A DNA stretch of 25,948 bases from positions 1 to 25,948 of the forward strand of contig JAZQHB010000020.1 of the NCBI GenBank assembly GCA_045540355.1, read 5' to 3'. This stretch comes from RGIG2945 sp045540355. GTDB lineage: Bacteria > Bacillota > Clostridia > Oscillospirales > Acutalibacteraceae. The notes below the pieces were generated by a model. That model saw only the letters and a program-made list of their open reading frames with translations, did no database searches and was not told where the DNA came from. Below, piece after piece: positions 17,001-22,517 of the stretch. The position numbers were made by a program, and so were the translations under genes. The first letter of the stretch is position 1. Each line of letters starts with the position of its first letter.

Positions 17001-19413
17001 TTCTGAAGGAGCAACCTATTTGTTCTTTGGTTCGCAAAGCAAAGACTCTGATTCCGGAGAAATTGTATATTTGAATGTGACCGATGTTATAAAAAATAAT
17101 AAGTTCACTTTAGAATCGAATGGAAGCACAGAGTACTATGTACTGACCTATGAACGTCCCGCAACAACTGTTAATGATGAAAACGGCGAACTTGTTGAAG
17201 TACCTGCTGAAACTGTAACTATTACAGCAAATGCTGCAACAAAATCGGATAATGTTTCTGATTATGATGTATATGTTGATGCAGATGGGCAAATGTATTT
17301 GTTCTGGACAGAGGTTCATAATGATGCTCGTCAAATTGTTGCATCATTGTTTGATGGAATCAACAACGAAGCTGAAGAAACTGAAAATGCTGAGTCAACT
17401 TATTGGAGTGAGGCGTTTGTTCTTACCAATGCGGAAGAAAACTCTTATTATTCCGGTCTTGGTGCATCTGTAATTGATGGAACTATTTATATTGGCAGTG
17501 CAAGAGGTGATTATGCTAATGACGAAAATACTGCGTTTGTTATGCAAAAACATACTCCTTTTGAAAATGTCAAAGTGACAGGTATAGAACTTGAAAATGA
17601 GTATCCTGTTGCCGGTTCCACTGTCGATGTTATGGTTACAATTACAAATGAAGGACTGCTTCAGAGTAGTCAACCTATAACAGTTAATGTCGATGTGAAC
17701 GGAACAGTTATTGAACAGGAATATACGGATATTCTTCCCGGTGGAGCATCAGATGTGATGACAATCTCCGTTGAGCTTCCTTCAGAAACAGATAGTGTTG
17801 TGCTCAAGGCTTATTCTACACAATACGATGAACAGGAAATTCTTGTAGAGTATGTTTCTGATGTAAGTATTGAAAATGCAGCTATCACTCAGAAAAATGA
17901 CGAGAAAGAAATTGTTTATTCATTAACGGCAGATGTTAAAAACAACGGAAATGCAACCTCTGAGCCTATTATCTTAAATGCCTATGTTGAAGATGAAGTT
18001 GTAGGAACTTGTGAAATTGCAGAAATCGGAGCAGGAATGTCCGATAAAGCAACTATTACACTCCAACTTGATGATAGTGCATACGACATTACTGATGGCA
18101 AAGGAATTGCAAATGTAAAATTGGTTGCTAAACAAAATGGAGAAGTAATATTTGAAGATGTGCTGACTGCGGAAAAAGAGTTTAGTGCCGAAGCCATTGA
18201 ACTTCTTTCTGCACTTACAGAAGTTTCATTTGAAAATAATGGTGCTTATACAATAGAACTTGGTGATGAAATGATTATTCAACCGACCTTTAAGGGTGTT
18301 GATAATAATACACTGAAGGTTGATTGGCAGACAAGTTCTAACGGTAATGTTGCATATATTGATTATTCAAATGCAATCATAACCGAAAAGACAGGAACAA
18401 CAACTATTACAGGTATTGTAGTTCCGAACAACGAAACTGTTTCGTTTAGCAACAATGGCGTTTCTGAAAAGGACGATTGGAGAAACATTATTCCTTCTGA
18501 TATGGTAAAAACCGTAACTGCAACAGTTACCGTTGTTGAGAAAGCAGAAGACGAAAAACCTTCTACTTCTAAACCTTCAAGTTCAGGTGGCGGCGGTGGT
18601 GTCGTTACAACCTATACAGTTTCATTCGATACTGATGGGGGTTCTGTTATAGCTCCGCAGAAGGTTAAGAAGAACGGAAATCTTACTGCGTTTGATGCTC
18701 CTGAAAAGGAAGGTTATGTATTTGGCGGATGGTTTACTGATAAGAAATTTACAAATAAGTTTGATCTCAGCAGTAAAATCATAGCTAATGTTCAGCTTTA
18801 TGCAAGATGGATTTCCAATGAAAAGGTTGATGTTACAGGTTGGGTGAATCCGTTTGATGATGTCTCTGAATCAGATTGGTTCTATGCAAATGTTAAATAT
18901 GCATCGGAAAACGGTTTGTTTAACGGTGTATCACCAACAATGTTCTCCCCGAATAGCGAACTCACACGAGCTATGCTTGTGACTGTTCTCTATCGTGCAG
19001 ATAATCAACCGGAAGTAACAGAAGCTTCTGAGTTTGAAGATGTTGCTGAAGATGCTTACTATGCTGATGCTGTTGCATGGGCACAAGCAAACGGAATCGT
19101 AAACGGTGTATCAGAAACAGAATTTGCACCTGATGTTAAGATTACAAGAGAACAGATAGCGGCCATTATATATCGTTATGCTGTTTATAAAGGTCTTGAA
19201 GCAGCAGATATGCAAGAAAATCTTACATTTACGGATGTTGATGAAATCTCTGAATTTGCAGTTCAAGCTATGAATTGGATTGTTGGTCAGGAAATCATTA
19301 AGGGTTACGAGGACAGTACAGTAAGACCGTTAAATAATGCTACAAGAGCTGAAGCAACTGCTATTCTCCAAAGATTCCTTGAAAAAATCGAAGCAATACA
19401 AAATAATAAATAA
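11074..19413 (+). CDS. giant SLH surface protein with Calx-beta, propeller and InlB-type repeats
   Basis: A 2779-aa secreted wall protein. A signal peptide (residues 1-27, ending PTAFA) precedes a Calx-beta-like module (about 31-125). That module is interrupted by an Asp/Glu/Ser/Thr-rich stretch (about 127-272) and resumes at about 315-372; a second Calx-beta-like module follows (about 373-500). A calcium-loop-like GDTNNDGTIGND sits near 1036. An Asp-box SIGDGETW near 1725 marks a probable beta-propeller (about 1690-2160). Two CARDB/Ig-like modules (about 2165-2390), a Ser/Gly linker (about 2496-2511), one InlB B-repeat (YTVSFDTDGG...YVFGGWF...LYARW, about 2513-2578) and three SLH domains (about 2590-2779) complete it. 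The SLH domains should bind secondary wall polymer. AGGAGG lies 10 nt before the ATG. It is probably an adhesin or scaffold; ligand unknown. Confidence 0.9.
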   Translation: MAKNCKRILSFILAFSMIFSMIPTAFAFDNTSGELSFFDFEASEYEVKENAGEIKIKIVRHGDGNDAADVSFKVADFLSDYGTDYEVLDEVGKALKKVYGEKPDVSDLTYNGEDSSIISAEFIEKETTDKEEVNEDTAVEETTPPESPAITEEADEPIEDNVEPTDDVVEESASEGTDNADVSTEQVEDSSEVILDSAESNEENETESSDNVVEETEKADEDSNEEPTEEEAATAIEEPALDEPEAENEQPSSSEPETESELPVNTDKKTKSRGSSILDAQAKYLNLPDAVSKEETEAALDETLDDMYSYFLSAEGANGKVHFKKGEKEKYITIKVLDNDVANENRVFMIALMGTDSEDTTIAANSTTYVSIIDDEPIETAQIDLVEDELILTNEEPTAYITVRRSSGTQYFTTVYLSTVTQTAKTSAYESFEAKQIAFVPGETEKKVVITGYDFSEYSYFGLRLEGGSNIDIGNHYADVYLASNNGVMLMSRNNDIALANSNVSLLADNVTLGSSSKTYDVELPGGWKSEKNGDGGAWNNNNQLHVKQEDDGRYTMWVSNWKQNLVGVKDIRFSAYTTNPTRGFDTGYNSYTTWFETDSDQTFPGSLNSISWNGNRNWREDTLGLSNTGDEAYIKFSAKCNSGGWHNVESLLDWVCFNYAKYTFSPQISAETFSRKIYDFVSGTPNVYETYYDGEESKIYNPGGVTIKQGTNDVSSFYSNNSSSITISASNAAKNEEYGIYLKGVYFVNDSHSAHSIYQNGKYTTSKVYYVNADSNSQVVLTPDSKFVKSLRDKGVISNVHSNSTIKVFPVFGQKTVTVNFENTDRDDKNAKTKGKFDKNNLNSYIINILEACNNGNVTKYVYNNWLDYYQMSVPIGSIIRVQSSPASNRTPSGINWWYASGGGSGIVYYESGKTKYSAVSASGDLITETDYTKGDVVADNNICIKPATGEQTFYVGYSPLGREWIQNVEDPDNPGEKLVSTLENAVMDTTDSLTEGQKSDSDGNMWVLNPFIGKQYTFTAFAPEYCYVSWANMSGDTNNDGTIGNDGDADLTSRTSRDKSANPTYIYGNKLNVTLDTDNTRYYYEFIPKTVLTTRTKVGTVKREVNSLYNLSQNVKSKTYTPVSGAWMNIAGFIAQTDANGAYSVALKGLPSWGTVSTAITVGEREYFATASIEAPTNIIIPALEVFTARGTSASYDKGGNITNDYITVVDDKITLSVSVSSDNALKPTNARFFVYNDQGMSVVDCSEKTDTYKTETGTVGDKFTAKLTFNPKQDLKFGYKVYVQFADQNGVWYEPIDVGYTFFSELDLGEFVFPLIGSSSLENIYTSGFVADIIGDPLGNISIGSISGFDTTSDKYTPEAAKNTEYESSFTWQQSQYSYGWSKDFDDSSKTDSDEKDDEKLKEFLKNVYDGKEKGADVPQKSKYETESEFSWSVTPQVGFNLTLSQRQDGKNYFEDMIFFVKVDFGVSSENTIALPIGINIAVDVGLNGNIAGIYHMYVDYADSFETEDAVEYAAESFGVFKEFNNSVRREGYIFLDPTVSVKLGIGVSVVYVKGTADFAFDMDFQFTEIGTNAYGDVTIDLGWSIELVGFTVYSKNLYSVTEKMFNTEGTNGHIDFDYANTAALMMLASENFMGEDGEFSTDTGINRDYLENRSEWLGEYGGISLMSVDATQGTQETVLQTGTSDNLCVSITKINDSEMLMVYVDDNPARADVNKRTVYYSIGDGETWGVPEILDDDGTLDDYPNVQDLGNGQIIVSWSSANKVHDEDADVTDVLSSLEIKTVFFDKSSKTFGEVTQLTKTTDEDYTADVLPRAAYDENTDRLILYYTKTEYISLDDVEDLYDENSAPSVTAYLFYENGEWSNDGSVYTDDELYGMTEAEIESYKENWYGQRFLDLRVDSSSYNMLRVVESDSICYNGLSIYAWTVDWDRDFTTTDDRDVFMQIYNFDEESFTHNIRVTSESGQYSSPKLARSEGATYLFFGSQSKDSDSGEIVYLNVTDVIKNNKFTLESNGSTEYYVLTYERPATTVNDENGELVEVPAETVTITANAATKSDNVSDYDVYVDADGQMYLFWTEVHNDARQIVASLFDGINNEAEETENAESTYWSEAFVLTNAEENSYYSGLGASVIDGTIYIGSARGDYANDENTAFVMQKHTPFENVKVTGIELENEYPVAGSTVDVMVTITNEGLLQSSQPITVNVDVNGTVIEQEYTDILPGGASDVMTISVELPSETDSVVLKAYSTQYDEQEILVEYVSDVSIENAAITQKNDEKEIVYSLTADVKNNGNATSEPIILNAYVEDEVVGTCEIAEIGAGMSDKATITLQLDDSAYDITDGKGIANVKLVAKQNGEVIFEDVLTAEKEFSAEAIELLSALTEVSFENNGAYTIELGDEMIIQPTFKGVDNNTLKVDWQTSSNGNVAYIDYSNAIITEKTGTTTITGIVVPNNETVSFSNNGVSEKDDWRNIIPSDMVKTVTATVTVVEKAEDEKPSTSKPSSSGGGGGVVTTYTVSFDTDGGSVIAPQKVKKNGNLTAFDAPEKEGYVFGGWFTDKKFTNKFDLSSKIIANVQLYARWISNEKVDVTGWVNPFDDVSESDWFYANVKYASENGLFNGVSPTMFSPNSELTRAMLVTVLYRADNQPEVTEASEFEDVAEDAYYADAVAWAQANGIVNGVSETEFAPDVKITREQIAAIIYRYAVYKGLEAADMQENLTFTDVDEISEFAVQAMNWIVGQEIIKGYEDSTVRPLNNATRAEATAILQRFLEKIEAIQNNK

Positions 19414-19428
19414 TAGGAGGTTATATCA

Positions 19429-19596
19429 ATGTCAGAAGACAAGAAAAAAGCAACTGCAGCAGTTGAAACTGCTAAGGAAAACGAAAAAAAAGAAATTCCC
19501 GTTGAACAGCTTGATGAGGTTTCAGGTGGAGCTATAAGAAATGTAAGATACACACCAACTAAACCAATAAGCAGTGATACGCAAGATAAGATTTAA
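19429..19596 (+). CDS. double-glycine leader export peptide (55 aa)
   Basis: Read directly from the sequence: ATG at 19429, TAA at 19594-19596, with AGGAGG at 19415-19420 at good spacing. The first 34 residues are a charged Lys/Glu-rich leader ending EQLDEVSGG, with Leu28 at -7, Val31 at -4 and Gly33-Gly34 at -2/-1. This is a textbook C39 cleavage site. The 21-residue core starts AIRNVRYTPTKP; it carries N-V-R at core positions 4-6 and P-T-K at 9-11, and it lacks Cys and aromatic clusters. It is the last gene of the block, 15 nt after the SLH gene and just before a strong terminator. It is the best candidate substrate of the exporter at 5874/8035. The activity of the mature peptide is unknown. 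Confidence 0.85.
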   Translation: MSEDKKKATAAVETAKENEKKEIPVEQLDEVSGGAIRNVRYTPTKPISSDTQDKI

Positions 19597-19605
19597 TTTA
19601 TCAAA

Positions 19606-19645
19606 AGAAGCTTCGTTGTCATTGTGCAGCGGAGCTTCTTTTTTA
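19606..19645 (+). terminator. intrinsic terminator of the signalling/export/surface block
   Basis: AGAAGCTTCG (19606-19615) pairs with CGGAGCTTCT (19630-19639) through ten positions with one imperfect (T-G) pair. The second arm runs into a T tract to 19645. It lies 10 nt after the stop of the 55-aa peptide, fixing that peptide as the end of the transcript. Confidence 0.9.
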
Positions 19646-19888
19646 CTACTTTTCACATTGAAAATATAACAGATTTCAAGAACTTATGAAAAGATAAGGT
19701 GAAAAGCAAAAAAGCCGTAAAAGCTGATATAATCAACTTTTAACGACTTTTGAGCAGCTGTGAAAAGATACACAACTTTCACGGACAAATTTCGACAGAA
19801 TCTTGTCGATTTTACTTATTTCAGTTGAGGTGGCTTTGCTTACGCAAAGCTTATTTTTATGTCTGCATCTATATTGTTCTGCATTACC
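19646..19888. other. gene-poor stretch with several hairpins
   Basis: No convincing coding frame is present. Apart from the palindrome at 19710-19750, listed separately, there are two short perfect hairpins: TCGACA/TGTCGA (19792-19797 with 19804-19809) and GCTTTGC-TTAC-GCAAAGC (19833-19850). The string TGAAAAGATA occurs twice (near 19687 and 19761). A minus-strand small RNA ending at the palindrome is conceivable, but I found no clear promoter for it. Confidence 0.4.
19710..19750 (-). terminator. imperfect palindrome acting as a minus-strand terminator candidate
   Basis: On the + strand AAAAGCCGTAAAAGCTGAT is followed after ATA by ATCAACTTTTAACGACTTTT. On the minus strand the arms pair over about 19 positions with one bulge and wobbles, and the 3' arm runs into TTTTTT. 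It would stop transcripts coming from the thioredoxin side, or those of an unrecognised minus-strand RNA. Confidence 0.45.
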
Positions 19889-19924
19889 AAAAAAACACCT
19901 GTGACTTCCGTCGAAGGTGTTTTT
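19889..19924. terminator. bidirectional terminator downstream of thioredoxin
   Basis: AAAACACCT (19892-19900) and AGGTGTTTT (19915-19923) form a perfect 9-bp stem. An A tract on the left and a T tract on the right make it work in both directions. It lies about 60 nt beyond the minus-strand thioredoxin stop. A second perfect hairpin, TTGTTCC-TTGC-GGAACAA (19935-19952), lies between it and the gene. Confidence 0.75.
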
Positions 19925-19986
19925 GGGGTTATATTTGTTCCTTGCGGAACAAGTGATATTTACTTTGTAAGTGTAAAAAATAAATT

Positions 19987-20295
19987 TTACTTAATCATTT
20001 CAAGCAAAACCGCCTTCGGCTTGAAACCGATTGCACTGTCCTTAATCTTTCCGTCCTTTATAGCAAACAGTGCGGGTATGCTTGAAATACCGAATTTCGC
20101 TGCAAGCTCCGGCTCTTCGTCTACGTTGATTTTGCCGACTACAATGTGTGGGTTTTCTTCTGCAATTTCCTCCACAATAGGGGAAACCATCTTGCAGGGA
20201 CCACACCAGTCTGCGTAGAAATCAATAAGAACCATTTTTTCGTTCTTCAAAACGAAATCTTCAAAATTAGCTTTGTTTAATTTAATTACTGACAT
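19987..20295 (-). CDS. trxA: thioredoxin
   Basis: A 102-aa classical thioredoxin with the active site WCGPC (Cys31 and Cys34) after FYAD, and the cis-proline loop SSIPAL. It reduces protein disulfides in the cytoplasm. I start it at 20295 (MSVIKLNK) because GGAG on the minus strand is eight bases before that ATG and too close to the one at 20301. It lies two bases after the stop of the FTR-like gene, with its ribosome binding site inside that gene's last codons, so the two are coupled. No NADPH thioredoxin reductase is visible here; the context suggests reduction through a ferredoxin-linked route. Confidence 0.95.
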   Translation of the reverse strand: MSVIKLNKANFEDFVLKNEKMVLIDFYADWCGPCKMVSPIVEEIAEENPHIVVGKINVDEEPELAAKFGISSIPALFAIKDGKIKDSAIGFKPKAVLLEMIK

Positions 20296-20297
20296 AA

Positions 20298-20501
20298 TCA
20301 TTTCTCCTTTGATTTATAATATAGCATACAGTGACAGTAACCCTCAAAATCCGGGTCTGCTATCTGTGCTTTAAATTCTTCACACATACATTTGTTTTCT
20401 TCAAGCTTTCCTAATTTACAGGGACAGTATCCGCCTTTTGCCTTAAGTCCTTCTTTTATATTTTTTACAGTTTCGGCGTTTTCATTCAGTCTTACTGCCA
20501 T
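20298..20501 (-). CDS. ferredoxin-thioredoxin reductase catalytic-chain-like protein
   Basis: A 67-aa protein with three Cys-x-Cys motifs: CPC, CMC and CHC, the last in CHCMLYYK. Plant-type FTR catalytic chains carry CPC/CPC/CHC, four Cys for a 4Fe-4S cluster and two as the redox disulfide. Here nine residues separate CPC from CMC and 15 separate CMC from CHC, against about 16 and 8 in the plant form as I recall, so this is a divergent short clostridial type. Start at 20501 (MAVRLNEN) because GAGGTG lies just upstream; the in-frame GTG at 20510 is part of that site. Sandwiched between ferredoxin and thioredoxin genes, it probably passes electrons from ferredoxin to thioredoxin. Confidence 0.8.
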   Translation of the reverse strand: MAVRLNENAETVKNIKEGLKAKGGYCPCKLGKLEENKCMCEEFKAQIADPDFEGYCHCMLYYKSKEK

Positions 20502-20541
20502 AACAATCACCTCTGTAAGTAGTATATATCATTTTTTTCTT

Positions 20542-21234
20542 TTAATCAAGAAGTTTTCCGTCGGTGCTGATTGTTACAACATTCCAGGGAATGAATTTTC
20601 TACTTTGCATCAGTGCAGTTTTTACAGCATTTTCAATACCTCCGCAACAGGGAACTTCCATACGGACAACTGTTACACTTTTAATATCATTGTTTGCTAT
20701 TATCTGTGTAAGCTTTTCAGAATAATCAACACTGTCAAGCTTCGGACAACCGATAAGTGTGATTTTTCCTTTTATAAAATCATTGTGGAAATTTGCGTAT
20801 GCATATGCCGTACAGTCTGCCGCAACAAGAAGCTTTGCACCGTCGAAATAAGGTGCGTTTACAGGCACAAGTTTGATTTGTACCGGCCACTGTGAAAGAT
20901 GACTGACAGGTTTGATTTTGCTTTCAACTGCAAATGCAGCCTCTCTTTTTATAGCTTTTGAATTTGTTCCCGGGCAACCGCAGGGAAGAGGTGCTTTCTG
21001 TGCTTGTGCCTTTTTCACTGCTGCTTCGTCATACGCCGGTGCCTCTCTCTCTTCAAATGTTATCGCACCTGTAGGGCAAGCGGGAAGGCAATCCCCAAGT
21101 CCGTCACAATAATCTTCGCGGAGTAGCTTTGCTTTGCCGTCCACCATACCTATTGCACCCTCATGACACGCCTTTGCACAAAGACCGCAACCGTTACATT
21201 TATCTTCATCTATTTTTATTATTTTTCGTATCAT
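20542..21234 (-). CDS. 4Fe-4S ferredoxin-domain protein
   Basis: A 230-aa iron-sulfur protein. Residues 13-23 carry CNGCGLCAKAC, a full 4Fe-4S motif. The second half-motif CDGLGDCLPACP (43-54) lacks the usual middle Cys, as in a clostridial ferredoxin family. A linker with CGCPG (about 83-87) leads to a C-terminal domain of about 120 residues containing LIGCPKLD and VPCCGGIENA. Related proteins are found near hydroxylamine reductase or Crp/Fnr genes in anaerobes. AGGAGG precedes the ATG at 21234. It is first in a three-gene operon with the FTR-like protein and thioredoxin, so electron donation to thioredoxin is a sensible inference. It is divergent from the Crp/Fnr gene. Confidence 0.85.
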   Translation of the reverse strand: MIRKIIKIDEDKCNGCGLCAKACHEGAIGMVDGKAKLLREDYCDGLGDCLPACPTGAITFEEREAPAYDEAAVKKAQAQKAPLPCGCPGTNSKAIKREAAFAVESKIKPVSHLSQWPVQIKLVPVNAPYFDGAKLLVAADCTAYAYANFHNDFIKGKITLIGCPKLDSVDYSEKLTQIIANNDIKSVTVVRMEVPCCGGIENAVKTALMQSRKFIPWNVVTISTDGKLLD

Positions 21235-21249
21235 TCTTTTATCCTCCTC

Positions 21250-21299
21250 TTGACTTTCTAGGGTTATTATAATACAATAAACACAACAAGTCGGTTGTT
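21250..21299. promoter_or_regulatory. divergent promoters and Crp/Fnr-type palindrome
   Basis: On the + strand TTGACT (21250-21255), 17 nt and TACAAT (21273-21278) form a promoter for the regulator. On the minus strand a perfect TATAAT (21272 down to 21267) faces the ferredoxin operon with a poor -35. The inverted repeat AACAA-GTCGG-TTGTT (21285-21299) lies at the start of the regulator's transcript and over the minus-strand -35 area. That placement would suit repression of the regulator and activation of the redox operon. Binding by the neighbouring Crp/Fnr protein is inferred. Confidence 0.55.
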
Positions 21300-21321
21300 T
21301 TTACAACAAAAGGAGATTTTT

Positions 21322-21996
21322 ATGGAAAAATATATATCTGCTTTAAAAAGAACAAAGCTCTTTTCCGGAATAGGGGAAGATGATATATTATCGCTTATTA
21401 ACTGTCTGCAGGCGGAAGTTAAGACGTATAAAAAAGGCGAATACGTTTTCCGTCAGGGCGAAAATATAGACTGTGTCAGTGTGCTTATATCAGGAAAACT
21501 TCACATTCAGCGTGACGATTACTGGGGAAACAGAAGTATTATAAATGTAATTGACCCCGGTGAAATGTTTGGAGAGGCGTATAATGCAAGACAGGACTCT
21601 CCTGTGCTTAATGACGTTGTTTCTGTAGAGGATAGCACAGTAATATTTTTCGGGGTGAAAAAGATGCTGACATCGTGCACCAATACATGTCGGTTTCACT
21701 GTATGGTAGTGCAGAATCTGTTTTTTATTATAAGCGAGAAAAACCGCCGTCTTATGCAGAAGCTCGGCCACATGGCACAGAGGTCAACGAGGGAAAAGCT
21801 TCTTTCTTATTTATCTGAAGAAGCTCAAAAGCAGAATTCCTCTGCGTTTGAAATTCCTTTTAATCGTCAGCAGCTTGCGGACTATCTCTCTGTAGACAGA
21901 AGTGCTATGTCTTCTGAACTTTCAAAAATGCGTGACGAGGGTTTGATTGAATTTAATAAAAATCATTTTCAACTTAAAGAATTGACTTTTGAGTAA
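21322..21996 (+). CDS. Crp/Fnr-family transcriptional regulator
   Basis: A 224-aa regulator. A cyclic-nucleotide-type beta-roll occupies about residues 10-115 (GEYVFRQGE, PGEMFGE), followed by the dimer helix. A C-terminal HTH_Crp is at about 150-220, with FNRQQLADYLSVDRSAMSSELSKMRDEGLI as recognition region. The canonical cAMP-pocket Arg/Ser pair is not evident. Three Cys spaced CxxxCxxxC (119, 123, 127) sit before the dimer helix and could sense redox state or hold a metal or cluster. ATG 21322 is preferred to an upstream frame start at 21295 because AGGAG at 21311-21315 precedes it. Divergent from the ferredoxin/FTR/thioredoxin operon, its likely target. Confidence 0.92.
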   Translation: MEKYISALKRTKLFSGIGEDDILSLINCLQAEVKTYKKGEYVFRQGENIDCVSVLISGKLHIQRDDYWGNRSIINVIDPGEMFGEAYNARQDSPVLNDVVSVEDSTVIFFGVKKMLTSCTNTCRFHCMVVQNLFFIISEKNRRLMQKLGHMAQRSTREKLLSYLSEEAQKQNSSAFEIPFNRQQLADYLSVDRSAMSSELSKMRDEGLIEFNKNHFQLKELTFE

Positions 21997-22010
21997 AGTA
22001 GTGTTAGAAT
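21982..22010 (+). promoter_or_regulatory. sigma-A promoter for the leader RNA
   Basis: TTGACT (21982-21987), a 17-nt spacer and TAGAAT (22005-22010) overlap the last codons of the Crp/Fnr gene. Transcription would begin near 22016-22018, right before the structured leader. This shows the leader is a separate transcript, not simply the 3' end of the regulator mRNA. Confidence 0.65.
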
Positions 22011-22016
22011 ATAGCT

Positions 22017-22123
22017 GTCAAGTGAATATTTACTGCCACCGGGTAGGAGATGCAAAAGCATTCGTTTGTATATCGTTAGGTCTTAGAAGATATACTTTAC
22101 GGGTGTTTTTTTTACCGTAAAGG
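22017..22123 (+). promoter_or_regulatory. riboswitch-like transcription attenuator, class uncertain
   Basis: Helices visible: GATGC-AAAA-GCATT (22049-22062), and GTATATC (22068-22074) with GATATAC (22089-22095) around a 14-nt loop containing GTTAGGTC. The segment CACC (22037-22040) can pair with GGTG (22102-22105), which is followed at once by eight T residues (22106-22113), giving a terminator. CTTTACGG (22095-22102) can instead pair with CCGTAAAG (22115-22122), breaking that terminator. Such mutually exclusive stems are typical of riboswitches. The shape and the GTTAGGTC...ACGGGTG strings remind me of the guanidine-IV (mepA) class, from memory only. The first clear downstream gene is pnuC, 430 nt away. 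Confidence 0.6.
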
Positions 22124-22292
22124 AAATTACATCAATATAACGTATTTATATACATGACAAAAATATTTTATTTTTACTTTGGAAAAGCGTCGGGGATGCG
22201 GACTAAAAACCGTCTGCCAGCAGCGGAATAAGGGCAATATATTTTTCTTAACAAAGACCACAAATTTACAAGACTGAAATCCATAAATAATT
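22124..22292. other. spacer between two RNA elements, no gene seen
   Basis: AT-rich at first, then mixed. A 26-codon frame from ATG 22154 has no ribosome binding site at useful distance and is not credible. I found no convincing promoter for the structured RNA that follows. It may hold the remains of a gene once controlled by the attenuator. Confidence 0.5.
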
Positions 22293-22513
22293 ACGCCCCT
22301 GCGAGGCCGTTTTAGGGGAACCGAGCCTGAACGCCGCCGGTGGCGGATGAAGCGATGGCGCAGGGTTGTGCAGAAACAGGAGCTATGCAAGTGGTAGTGA
22401 AGCAGAGCGACAATGTTTCAAACGGCTAGGGGAGATTCGGAATCCACCCTGCGTTTTGGTCCTTTTGCAACAAAAGGACAATAATTCCCCTTAAGAGTGA
22501 GGGGCAGGGGTGT
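22293..22513 (+). ncRNA. pseudoknotted structured RNA, possibly raiA-like
   Basis: A GC-rich 221-nt island in AT-rich surroundings with long-range complementarity. P1 is ACGCCCCTGC (22293-22302) with GCAGGGGTGT (22504-22513), ten pairs including one G-U. A second stem is AGGGGAA (22314-22320) with TTCCCCT (22485-22491), and a third is CGCAGGGT (22359-22366) with ACCCTGCG (22446-22453). Hairpins are CCGCC-GGT-GGCGG (22334-22346) and a perfect 9-bp GTCCTTTTG/CAAAAGGAC (22459-22479). GCCGTTT (22306-22312) also matches AAACGGC (22420-22426), which crosses the second and third stems and forms a pseudoknot. Size and general plan suggest the raiA-motif RNA of Firmicutes, from memory only. Structured RNA is well supported; the class name is not. 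Confidence 0.75.
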
Positions 22514-22517
22514 TGAA

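Noticed and set aside
19859..20218. 119-codon + strand frame over the thioredoxin region
   Set aside because: It is mostly antisense to the clear minus-strand thioredoxin gene and runs through its terminator hairpins.
22154..22234. 26-codon + strand frame after the attenuator
   Set aside because: No ribosome binding site within a useful distance, no resemblance to an efflux protein N-terminus, and too short to support.
22127..22390. 87-codon minus-strand frame over the structured RNA
   Set aside because: The Arg-rich product follows from GC-rich stems, and the region's base pairing explains the sequence better than coding does.
22293..22513. RNase P, tmRNA, SRP RNA or a group I intron as identity of the structured RNA
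   Set aside because: None of their hallmark conserved strings (for example the RNase P GAGGAAAGUCC box or the SRP domain IV loop) is present, and the pairing plan differs.
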